Origin: Ruminococcus sp.
GTDB taxonomy: Bacteria; Bacillota; Clostridia; Oscillospirales; Ruminococcaceae
Assembly: GCF_016287535.1 (NCBI RefSeq)
Contig: NZ_JAEFAJ010000001.1
Coordinates: 62,001-126,000, forward strand
Length of the DNA: 64,000 bases
Direction: 5' to 3'
Shown here in pieces: positions 25,400 to 33,006 of the stretch. Under the pieces are notes generated by a model, which saw only the letters and a program-made list of their open reading frames with translations, made no database searches and had not been told where the DNA came from. Every line of letters begins with the position of its first letter. Positions within the stretch are counted from its first letter, which is position 1. Position numbers and translations under genes: made by a program.

Positions 25400-26414
25400 T
25401 TTTCTTTCCCCTTTCTCTGCAAAGAAGCATATATATAACCACAGGTGCTCCAAAAAATGATGTTACAGTGCTGATACTGAGTTCAGTCGGAGCAAAAAGT
25501 GTCCTTGTGACAAGATCACAGAACAGGCAAAATACCGCTCCGCCAAGGAAACAGGCGGGGATAATACAGATAGGCTTTGCAGTTTTAAAAAGAGATTTTA
25601 CAAGGTGCGGCACTGCAACACCAACAAAAGAAACTGGGCCGGCAAAAGCAGTAACACAGGCTGAAAGCAAACTTGACAGAAGTATCAGCGCTGTTCTGAA
25701 CATTTTTATATTAACGCCGGAATTACGAGCGTATTCTTCTCCGAGCTGATAAGCGTTCATTGGTTTGGCAAGCATAAAAGCACAGATACAAGCCGGGAAA
25801 ACAATAAATGCAGCAGTAAGTGTGTCCGTACCATCAATACCTGAAAAGCTGCCCATCGACCAGTTATGCAGATTTACTATATTGGAATCATCTGAGAAAT
25901 TGACAACAAGATCGGTTATAGCCGAACATATGTAACCAATCATGACTCCGCAAACTATAAGCACGGACATACGCCTTACCTTTCCTGAAATAAGAAGGAT
26001 AAGCCCCATAGATACCATTGAACCTATGAATGCTGCAGCGACCATTTCAGCTGAATTTCCTGTAAATCCATGTGAAAGCGATATTACCATAAACACGGCA
26101 ACAGCCAGTTTTGCGCCTGAAGAGATACCAAGTATATATGGCCCAGCTATAGGGTTGGCAAAAAAGTTCTGCAATAGGAAACCCGATACAGCCAAAGCGC
26201 CTCCGAGTATAGCTGCCGCAGCTGTTCTAGGGATACGCAGTCCGGTTATGATATTATAAGCCGCTTTGTCAGTATCCGGATTAAGCAGAGCATTCCACAG
26301 TCTTGAAAGTGATATGGATGCGCTTCCGATGCAGATATTCATTATCACGAGCAATGTAAAGAGTAACGTCAGGAATATATAACCGGCAACTATGCGTGAT
26401 CTGCGTGATTCCAT
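25392..26414 (-). CDS. BtuC/FecCD-type ABC permease
   Basis: The 340-residue permease has about ten hydrophobic helices and family motifs such as RIPRTAAAAILGGALAVSG near residue 60 and the coupling-helix region around GVAVPHLVKSL. It forms the homodimeric membrane channel of a type II importer for B12, haem or siderophores. It starts 3 bp after the binding-protein gene and overlaps the ATPase gene, so the three form one transporter. The upstream cobalamin riboswitch makes corrinoid the likeliest cargo. Confidence 0.92.
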   Translation of the reverse strand: MESRRSRIVAGYIFLTLLFTLLVIMNICIGSASISLSRLWNALLNPDTDKAAYNIITGLRIPRTAAAAILGGALAVSGFLLQNFFANPIAGPYILGISSGAKLAVAVFMVISLSHGFTGNSAEMVAAAFIGSMVSMGLILLISGKVRRMSVLIVCGVMIGYICSAITDLVVNFSDDSNIVNLHNWSMGSFSGIDGTDTLTAAFIVFPACICAFMLAKPMNAYQLGEEYARNSGVNIKMFRTALILLSSLLSACVTAFAGPVSFVGVAVPHLVKSLFKTAKPICIIPACFLGGAVFCLFCDLVTRTLFAPTELSISTVTSFFGAPVVIYMLLCRERGKKNV

Positions 26415-26417
26415 TAC

Positions 26418-27530
26418 TTATTCCCCCAAGCGGTACATAAAATTCATTTTGCTTTCGCAATTCTCAGTAAATATACTGTGAAGTTCGGTTATCATATCAG
26501 CTGCACCTGTGGTTTGCTGAAACATATTCTTTTCAGTACACCAGACATCCCCTTTTTTGACTGCAGAAAAATCTTTCAGCATCGGATATCTTTCTGTCAG
26601 GTCTTCCAGTGTATTTATCTCGCCTGTGATTGTACTGTTATAAATCAGAATATCTGTATCCCAGGCTTTTTCATAAAATACTTCAGGCTGTATGACCATG
26701 GTTGAAAGTGAATTTTCGTCAGTTTTAAGGTCATCTGCTGAGAAAACATATTCACCGCCTGCCATACGGATCATTTCCGGAACATAGTCATAAGGCTTCC
26801 GCACAACGACTCCACCGGATGAGTTGATATAGAAAAAAGCGACTGTTTTACCAGTTTTTTCATCGGAAAGTACACTGTCGATCTGAGAACACTTTTCCTC
26901 AAAAAAATTTTCTGCCGCATCACTGCAGTCAAAAAGAATACCGTAGAGCTTGATCCACTCCATTCTTCCGAGCGGATACTTTTCATAGCTCGAACGTTCA
27001 ACAAGAACCGGAATACCAAGTGATTCTATTTTTTCTTTAACATCCGGACTATGATATATCATAGTGGATTCAATAGCAAGTGAACAGTCGGATTCTATAA
27101 GTGCTTCATAATCAGGAGCACTGTATTTTCCGACGTAAAACATCTCATCGCTGTCAAAAGCCGATCTTACAGCCGGAAGATACCAGTCTTCGTATTTTGT
27201 TGATGTCATTGAAACTTTACCGAGAGAACCTGTACTGTCAATAAGATCCATAGCCGATGAAGCGGCATTGTATACATTTCCGAGAGGCTGTCTGATAATA
27301 ACAGCACCGTCTGTATTATCCGTAAAATCAGCATTTTCGGGAACTATGATATAATTATCTGTCCCAATTTTTACACAGGTACATCCGTTATCAAGAAATT
27401 CGGCTGTAAATTCCTTGGCATATTTCAGATAAAGCTTTTTTGTGCCGGCTTCTGTTTGATTTTCAGCCTGCAGTTTTGAACAGCTGCACAGCAAGAACAT
27501 TGAACATATGAAAAATAACCGTTTTATCAT
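26418..27530 (-). CDS. BtuF/FepB-like substrate-binding lipoprotein
   Basis: The 370-residue protein has a signal peptide ending in a lipobox (FLLCSC, lipid anchor probably Cys17). Its two-lobed binding-protein fold is shown by segments such as YEALIESDCSLAIESTMIYH and ERSSYEKYPLGRMEWIKLYG with a connecting helix after them. This is the type III (helical backbone) solute-binding family for B12, haem and siderophores. It would sit on the outer face of the membrane and feed the BtuC-like permease 3 bp downstream. It begins 1 bp after the NEAT-like gene. Confidence 0.9.
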   Translation of the reverse strand: MIKRLFFICSMFLLCSCSKLQAENQTEAGTKKLYLKYAKEFTAEFLDNGCTCVKIGTDNYIIVPENADFTDNTDGAVIIRQPLGNVYNAASSAMDLIDSTGSLGKVSMTSTKYEDWYLPAVRSAFDSDEMFYVGKYSAPDYEALIESDCSLAIESTMIYHSPDVKEKIESLGIPVLVERSSYEKYPLGRMEWIKLYGILFDCSDAAENFFEEKCSQIDSVLSDEKTGKTVAFFYINSSGGVVVRKPYDYVPEMIRMAGGEYVFSADDLKTDENSLSTMVIQPEVFYEKAWDTDILIYNSTITGEINTLEDLTERYPMLKDFSAVKKGDVWCTEKNMFQQTTGAADMITELHSIFTENCESKMNFMYRLGE

Positions 27531-27531
27531 T

Positions 27532-28443
27532 TTACTTTTTTATTGAATCTGAATCAAAGGTAAGAGTATATTCTATCTCATGAGGTGTACTCATTGCAGT
27601 TGTATCTGCAGAAACCGGCATTCTGTAGTCAAAAGCACTTACTGGTATTTCAAACACTGAAAATTCGTCAGTGCTGACGGGCAGTATCTTTTCTCCGTCA
27701 ACTACCATATAATCATATTTGTTGCTGCTCCATATGATCTCTGCATATGCTTTACCGTCCTTTACAGTCATCTTTGCCGGTGACTGTACGGTCGCCTTGC
27801 CTGAACCGCCGTCAAGCCTGACATTTACTTCATACACACCGTCTTCAAGCGAGAGCGATTCAAGAGACGTTATCGCACCGCTGCCAAGAGCTTCCTTAGG
27901 AAGCGAATCTGCCCGGAACACAAGCTTTCTGCCATACCACTGCTCTTTACGTTTGCTGAAAGCTGCACAGTCGATCTCTTTGTCGAGCGCTTCAACAGGC
28001 ACGGTAAATGATACAGTCTCACCTGACGGTACCGCATTTATATAATCACTTTCTGTAGCTTTTTCTGCATCATCTTCCGTTCCCATATACAGGAATTCAT
28101 AGCCGTTTCCGCTCATCGTCATTTCAGCAGTCATTTTACCACCTGAAACTCTTAGTTTGCAGGCAGTTATCTTGAACATTGAAGAACTTGAATCGACATC
28201 AATGTCATATTCGCCTTCATTTACAGAATCAGCATATATTGCCTTCATTCCTGAAAATCCGACTTTAAGCTGAGGTGCAGTTGCTTTTTCAGTAGTTGTG
28301 ACTGTTGTTGTGGCAAGAGTTTCCGGTTCACTTGAAGTTACAGCAGTTGTAACAGAAATGGAAGTGTTTTCCGCATTATCGGAGCATGAACACATCAGTG
28401 CTGCAATTAATAAACACGAGGCTAAAGCTGTTATTCTTTTCAT
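27532..28443 (-). CDS. NEAT-like two-domain lipoprotein in B12-regulated operon
   Basis: The 303-residue product has a signal peptide with a lipobox around residues 15-20 (ALMCSC), then a Thr/Ser-rich linker (30-56). Two similar beta-sandwich-like domains follow (about 57-185 and 195-300). The second has the NEAT-style pattern DGVYEVNVRL, SPAKMTVKDGKAYAEI and SSNKYDYMVVDG, with tyrosines where NEAT domains hold haem iron. I cannot confirm NEAT membership by eye. The ATG at 28443 has AAAGGTGAT. Between CbiK-like and BtuF-like lipoproteins, it may capture a tetrapyrrole at the surface. Confidence 0.75.
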   Translation of the reverse strand: MKRITALASCLLIAALMCSCSDNAENTSISVTTAVTSSEPETLATTTVTTTEKATAPQLKVGFSGMKAIYADSVNEGEYDIDVDSSSSMFKITACKLRVSGGKMTAEMTMSGNGYEFLYMGTEDDAEKATESDYINAVPSGETVSFTVPVEALDKEIDCAAFSKRKEQWYGRKLVFRADSLPKEALGSGAITSLESLSLEDGVYEVNVRLDGGSGKATVQSPAKMTVKDGKAYAEIIWSSNKYDYMVVDGEKILPVSTDEFSVFEIPVSAFDYRMPVSADTTAMSTPHEIEYTLTFDSDSIKK

Positions 28444-28463
28444 ATTATCACCTTTTATCAAAT

Positions 28464-28484
28464 AAGCCGACAAAATGTCGGCTT
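28464..28484. repeat. Hairpin between cbiK-like and NEAT-like genes
   Basis: Perfect 9-bp inverted repeat AAGCCGACA / TGTCGGCTT with a 3-nt loop lies in the 46-bp gap. On the minus strand only a weak T-run follows (ATTTGAT), so it may partly attenuate or protect mRNA ends rather than fully terminate. Confidence 0.6.
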
Positions 28485-28489
28485 TATTT

Positions 28490-29527
28490 TTAGTTTAATG
28501 AATCAATTGCCTTCTGTGCGTGATCTATATAGATCTTACGGATATCTTCGTTTTCACCAAGACCTCTGAGGAGGCATTCTACTTCAATACCCTCAGCCTC
28601 GAACAGCGATTTCCATGAGTCCTCATCATCGCCTGCCATGTCGTTGTTTGCATGATCGCCGGCAACAACCATAAGGGGTTCAAGAATTACCTTCTTGTAG
28701 CCGCCTTTTTTAACTTTTGAAATAACATCTTCAACCGTAGGTTCAGCTTCAACAGTTCCAACATAGTAATTTTTGAAATCATCGGCTGTGAGGAGATCCT
28801 GCATTTTCTGATAAACTGAATTAGAGGCAGCTTCCGTACCGTGTCCCATGAAGCAGATAGCTGTCTGACCGTCATCATATTCCTTTGTCCAGTCGATTAT
28901 AGCTTTTTCGACTCTTTTAAAGTCATCATCGCTTGTAAGAAGAGGCTCACCGATTGATACTTTATCGAATGCATCTGAATAGCTTGCGATTTTTTCGGTA
29001 AGTTCCTCATACTCAAGACCGTTCATAAGATGTGTCGGCTGTACAACGAGGTTCTTTACGCCGTTCTCAGATGCCCTTTCGAGCGCTGCATCGATATCAT
29101 CAATAAGGATTCCGTCACGCTTCTGAATATGATCGATAACGATATTGGCAGTAAAACCACGGCGAACAGAATAATCAGGGAAAGCTTTTTCAAGTGAATC
29201 CTCGATAGCTCCGATGGTAAGTCTGCGGCTGTCATTGAAGCTTGTTCCGAAGCTGATAACGAGAAGTTCATTTTCTCCGATATTATCCTGATTTCTGATA
29301 TTATCAAGAGAAGCGTCGCCTGTATTATAGTTTTCTTCGTCCTCTTCTTCAGAAGCTTCTGTAGTTGTTTCGGCTTCTGTTGTGTTTTCTGCTGTTGTGG
29401 TTACAATTGTAGTTGTTACTTCGGTGCTTTTTTCAGATGTGCTGACATTTGATTCAGCTCCGCATGATACTTCACAGGCTGTGAGCGAGATAGCAGCAAC
29501 TGCTGCAAGAAACTTTTTGATATTCAT
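28490..29527 (-). CDS. cbiK: Exported CbiK-like sirohydrochlorin cobaltochelatase lipoprotein
   Basis: The 345-residue protein has a signal peptide with lipobox LTAC (Cys18), a Thr/Glu-rich linker (30-66) and a CbiK chelatase domain (about 85-345). CbiK inserts Co2+ into sirohydrochlorin in anaerobic B12 synthesis. Metal-site residues are intact: His229 (FMGHGT), Glu260 (GTVEAEP), His292 (AGDHANNDMA). The usual enzyme is cytoplasmic, so the lipoprotein signal is unusual; it implies action outside the membrane on an imported or host tetrapyrrole. The ATG at 29527 has TAGGAGGA. It is the first gene after the cobalamin riboswitch. Confidence 0.9.
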   Translation of the reverse strand: MNIKKFLAAVAAISLTACEVSCGAESNVSTSEKSTEVTTTIVTTTAENTTEAETTTEASEEEDEENYNTGDASLDNIRNQDNIGENELLVISFGTSFNDSRRLTIGAIEDSLEKAFPDYSVRRGFTANIVIDHIQKRDGILIDDIDAALERASENGVKNLVVQPTHLMNGLEYEELTEKIASYSDAFDKVSIGEPLLTSDDDFKRVEKAIIDWTKEYDDGQTAICFMGHGTEAASNSVYQKMQDLLTADDFKNYYVGTVEAEPTVEDVISKVKKGGYKKVILEPLMVVAGDHANNDMAGDDEDSWKSLFEAEGIEVECLLRGLGENEDIRKIYIDHAQKAIDSLN

Positions 29528-29570
29528 TTTCTTTTCCTCCTATTTTTTAGGAGACATTATTTCGTGCGCA

Positions 29571-29600
29571 AAAAATACCTTCCGCACCCGGCAGAAGGCA
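29571..29600 (-). terminator. Riboswitch expression-platform terminator
   Basis: On the minus strand CCTTCTGCC pairs with GGAAGG across a short loop and runs into TATTTTTTG. It lies between the B12 aptamer and the ribosome-binding site of the cbiK-like gene, so cobalamin binding would favour premature termination. Confidence 0.75.
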
Positions 29601-29856
29601 TGACAAAAAAGCTCTGGTAAAGAGCGATGGTACGATCAATGCCTCGTGATCCGAGCTTTAGCCCTGTACCGATAAACGGCAGGTTTCCTGACTTGCAGAC
29701 AATGACACATTGCTCCGCCTTCCCGTTTTGATTCAGTGGCTGCATGAATGCGTGGAGAATGCTGTCTGTATACAGTGACGAGATCGTGCGGGATTTGCAC
29801 CCGCTTCCCTTTTACCTTTCATTGCTAAATAATGAAAGCACCGCTTACCATTTTTA
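29600..29856 (-). ncRNA. Cobalamin (AdoCbl-type) riboswitch
   Basis: The minus-strand leader holds the conserved B12 box (29678-29696, reading GCAAGTCAGGAAACCTGCC). Upstream of it are the other conserved blocks: GGGAAGCGGGTGCAAATCCC near 29790-29810, and GTCACTGTATACAGACAGC next to it. Together with a terminator just downstream, this is a classic transcription-attenuating B12 riboswitch. It should switch off the six downstream genes when adenosyl- or another cobalamin is plentiful. Exact aptamer ends are estimated by eye. Confidence 0.93.
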
Positions 29857-29877
29857 ATATTCATGAATACGTGAATT

Positions 29878-29906
29878 ATTATATCACAGTTCAGCTGTAA
29901 TTCCAA
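29878..29906 (-). promoter_or_regulatory. Promoter of cobalamin-riboswitch operon
   Basis: Minus strand -35 TTGGAA (29901-29906), 17-bp spacer, extended -10 TGATATAAT (hexamer 29878-29883), starting transcription just before the aptamer. Confidence 0.75.
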
Positions 29907-30038
29907 TAGAAAGCCGAAAAATCGGAATTATCTACAAATAAACATTAAAAATTGAGGATAAAAATGTATATACGCATTATCCGCAGTTTTTGGATACGAT
30001 ATGTAACAGTAAGAATACTTTTCTGCACTGCCTAACGA

Positions 30039-30067
30039 TTGACATTTTGCACAAAAAAGAATATAAT
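30039..30067 (+). promoter_or_regulatory. Promoter of GH43 gene
   Basis: Perfect plus-strand consensus: -35 TTGACA (30039-30044), 17-bp spacer, -10 TATAAT (30062-30067). Confidence 0.82.
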
Positions 30068-30099
30068 ATTATCAACAAAAATCTATAGGAGGAAATCCC

Positions 30100-32856
30100 A
30101 TGAAAATAAAAAAGCTTATTTCAGCTGTCCTCTCGTGCTGTCTTATGCTTTCATTATTAGGCAAAACTGATGTATATGCATCAGGCAACAGGGTATCAGT
30201 GCATGATCCTTCAATAATAAAGGCAAACGATACATACTATGTTTTCGGCTCCCATACAGAAGCAGCCAGATCATCTGACCTTATAAACTGGAAACGCTTT
30301 TCCAACGGTTATGCCACAACAAACAATACAGAATTCGGTAATTTGTCTCAGAATCTGAAGAAAGCATTTGCATGGGCAGGAGAAGACCTTGAAGACTGTG
30401 AAGGAGGTTTTGCGGTATGGGCTCCGGATGTGGTGTGGGATGATGAATTTATAAACAGTGACGGAAGCAAAGGCGCGTATCTTATGTATTTCTGTACTTC
30501 ATCAACATATATGCGTTCTGTTATATCTTATGCGTCATCAAAATACATAGAAGGACCTTATGTGTTTGCCGATACTCTTATTTATTCTGGTTTTACAAAT
30601 AATGACAGCTACGCAAGGAGCAGCACCAAAAACGTAAACCGTAAATACACGTCAACAAATATTGACGAGCTTATCGCTGAAGGTAGGGTCACATTCAACA
30701 GCAATTGGTTCAGAAATGATAATTATAACAATCAGCTTTATCCTAATGCTATTGATCCGACGATATATACGGATAGTAACGGAAAAATGTATATGTGCTA
30801 CGGTTCATGGTCAGGAGGCATTTTTGCTCTTGAAATTGATAAAAAAACAGGTCAGTGCATACATCCGGAAACAGGACAGACATCCGACGGAAGAATGACA
30901 GACAGTTATTTTGGAACAAAGCTATCGGGAGGATATGGCAAATCTGGCGAAGGTCCGTTTATCGAGTACAATTCTGAAACAGGATATTATTATTTATGGG
31001 TAACATACGGCGGCCTTACATCGGCAGGCGGCTATAATATGCGTGTTTTTCGTTCACTCTCCCCTCTTGGTCCGTTTGTCGATCCGGCAGGCAGACAAGC
31101 TGTCCTATCTTCAAATTCTGATCTTGACTCTATCGGCCTCAAAGTAATGGGCAACTATAAATTCAGTTCCCTCAGCAAAGCGTATATGGCTTGCGGTCAT
31201 AATTCGGTTCTTCACGATGATGACGGAAAATGGTATCTTATATATCATACCCGTTTCGATGACGGCGCTGAGTTTCATGAAGTACGTGTACATTCCATAT
31301 ACTTCAATGAGCGTGGATGGCCGGTCGTGGCGCCTTATGAATACTCAGGAGATGAAATATCAGCATCCGGTTACAATACAGAGGATATCTGCGGAGAATA
31401 TGAATTTATAGATCACGGAACAGCTACCGATGGTAAAATAATAAACTATTCTTCTGTGAGACTTAATTCTGACGGAACTATAAGCGGTAGCGTATCCGGC
31501 AAATGGCAGCAGTCAAAGGACAACTCAGATGTTGAAATAACAATAAACAATCAGGTGTATTACGGCTGCTTCCTCGCTGCAATAGACGAAAACGGTAAAA
31601 AAGTTATGTCATTTACAGCTGTGGGCAGTAACAATCGTTCTGTATGGGGTGTGCAGACAAAAGATTTCACCGGCATACAGCGTTCAGTTTCCGCCGATTA
31701 TACTGATACAGACTCCCAGCTTATAGGCAATCCGGATAATGTTTCGGGAACAGGTACTTTTTCAAGACTAAGCAGTACAGAATTACTCAGCGGAGTTTCT
31801 TATTACATAATCAATCAAAACAGCGGATTTGCGATTGATATTCCTAATGGCAAACTCGATCAAGGTACAAATATTCAGCAATGGGAACGCAATGGGAGCT
31901 GGGCACAGCAATGGCGGATTATCTCCGTTGATGAAAACTACTGCCGGATCGTTTCGTCAGGTGACGAAGCAATGTGTATTGCTGTTGCTGAAAATTCCGG
32001 CGACGATGGTATCAACATCGAACTGCAGAAATACAAAGGCAGTGACGAGCAGCTTTTCATGTTGAGAAAATGCGGTACAGATTACGGAATCATATCGAAA
32101 TGTTCTGATAATACTGCCGGACTTGACGTTTATGAATGGTCAAAGGAAAACGGCGGCAATATAAACCAGTGGAATTACTGGGAAGGCGGCTGCCAGCTAT
32201 GGAGTATCACGCCTGTTTACCCAACCGTATCCGACGGCAGTTATATGGTGCGAAATGTTGACAGCGGACTTTATTTATTTGACAAGAACGGAAGCTGTGT
32301 ACAGTCGGATATTTACCGTATTTCATTTGAATATGATCCGTCAGGCGCTCCTCCTCCGTACAATGTGAACGATCAGATATGGACATTTAACAAAAATAGT
32401 GACGGTAGTTACTTTATAAAGAATCAGAAAGGAAAAGCTATTTCATCCGACAGTGCATTACATCTTAGTGTTATGGAATTTACCGGTTCTGATAATCAGC
32501 GTTTCAATGTAATATGCAATAAAGACGGCTCATATTCTATTATACAGTCGCAAAAGTACATCGGCACAGAAAACAACAGTAAAAATTTTGAATCATCTCT
32601 TTGCCTTAACACAATTACAGGAGCTGACAGTTGTAAATTTGTTCTGGAGCCGATTGTCCCGGAAGAAATAGTATCGCCTGTCATCGGAGATGTAAATGAT
32701 GATGGTATTATAAGCATGGCTGATCTTGTAATGCTGCAAAAATATCTGCTCAAAGCCGGTAATCTGATAAAATCTTTTACAGCAGACGTTAACAAAGATG
32801 GCTATGTGGACGTTTTCGACAGTGTTGCACTGAGAAAACTCCTGATAACCCAGTAA
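30100..32856 (+). CDS. Secreted GH43 arabinanase with ricin-type modules and dockerin
   Basis: The 918-residue modular enzyme has: signal peptide 1-28; GH43 five-bladed propeller about 30-415 with the expected acidic triad Asp36 (VHDPSI), Asp219 (AIDPTI) and Glu284 (GEGPF), and His367 (GHNSV); a GH43 C-terminal beta-domain about 425-530; ricin B-like (CBM13) modules about 565-705 and 710-850; and a type I dockerin at 862-918 (GDVNDDGIISMADLVMLQKY and DVNKDGYVDVFDSVALRKLL). It probably cleaves alpha-1,5-arabinan in pectin, anchored to a scaffoldin by the dockerin. The start has AGGAGGAA. Monocistronic. Confidence 0.93.
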   Translation: MKIKKLISAVLSCCLMLSLLGKTDVYASGNRVSVHDPSIIKANDTYYVFGSHTEAARSSDLINWKRFSNGYATTNNTEFGNLSQNLKKAFAWAGEDLEDCEGGFAVWAPDVVWDDEFINSDGSKGAYLMYFCTSSTYMRSVISYASSKYIEGPYVFADTLIYSGFTNNDSYARSSTKNVNRKYTSTNIDELIAEGRVTFNSNWFRNDNYNNQLYPNAIDPTIYTDSNGKMYMCYGSWSGGIFALEIDKKTGQCIHPETGQTSDGRMTDSYFGTKLSGGYGKSGEGPFIEYNSETGYYYLWVTYGGLTSAGGYNMRVFRSLSPLGPFVDPAGRQAVLSSNSDLDSIGLKVMGNYKFSSLSKAYMACGHNSVLHDDDGKWYLIYHTRFDDGAEFHEVRVHSIYFNERGWPVVAPYEYSGDEISASGYNTEDICGEYEFIDHGTATDGKIINYSSVRLNSDGTISGSVSGKWQQSKDNSDVEITINNQVYYGCFLAAIDENGKKVMSFTAVGSNNRSVWGVQTKDFTGIQRSVSADYTDTDSQLIGNPDNVSGTGTFSRLSSTELLSGVSYYIINQNSGFAIDIPNGKLDQGTNIQQWERNGSWAQQWRIISVDENYCRIVSSGDEAMCIAVAENSGDDGINIELQKYKGSDEQLFMLRKCGTDYGIISKCSDNTAGLDVYEWSKENGGNINQWNYWEGGCQLWSITPVYPTVSDGSYMVRNVDSGLYLFDKNGSCVQSDIYRISFEYDPSGAPPPYNVNDQIWTFNKNSDGSYFIKNQKGKAISSDSALHLSVMEFTGSDNQRFNVICNKDGSYSIIQSQKYIGTENNSKNFESSLCLNTITGADSCKFVLEPIVPEEIVSPVIGDVNDDGIISMADLVMLQKYLLKAGNLIKSFTADVNKDGYVDVFDSVALRKLLITQ

Positions 32857-32861
32857 TATGC

Positions 32862-32892
32862 GAGTGCAGCCGAATGGCTGCACTCATTTTTT
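32862..32892 (+). terminator. Terminator of GH43 gene
   Basis: Stem GAGTGCAGCC (32862-32871) / GGCTGCACTC (32876-32885), loop GAAT, then six T. Confidence 0.9.
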
Positions 32893-32923
32893 GACAAATA
32901 ACCAATTTGTAACCGCTTTTAAC

Positions 32924-32952
32924 TTGACATTCTCTGTGAAAGCGTGTAAAAT
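32924..32952 (+). promoter_or_regulatory. Promoter of clostripain-like gene
   Basis: Plus strand -35 TTGACA (32924-32929), 17-bp spacer, -10 TAAAAT (32947-32952). Confidence 0.78.
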
Positions 32953-33006
32953 GTATTTGTATGCAGAAATATAAATCTGCTAAATAGTTGTTTTATGGAG
33001 GTTAAT

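Noticed and set aside
29557-29745. Small ORF upstream of the cbiK-like gene
   Set aside because: It lies entirely within the cobalamin riboswitch and terminator and has no ribosome-binding site.
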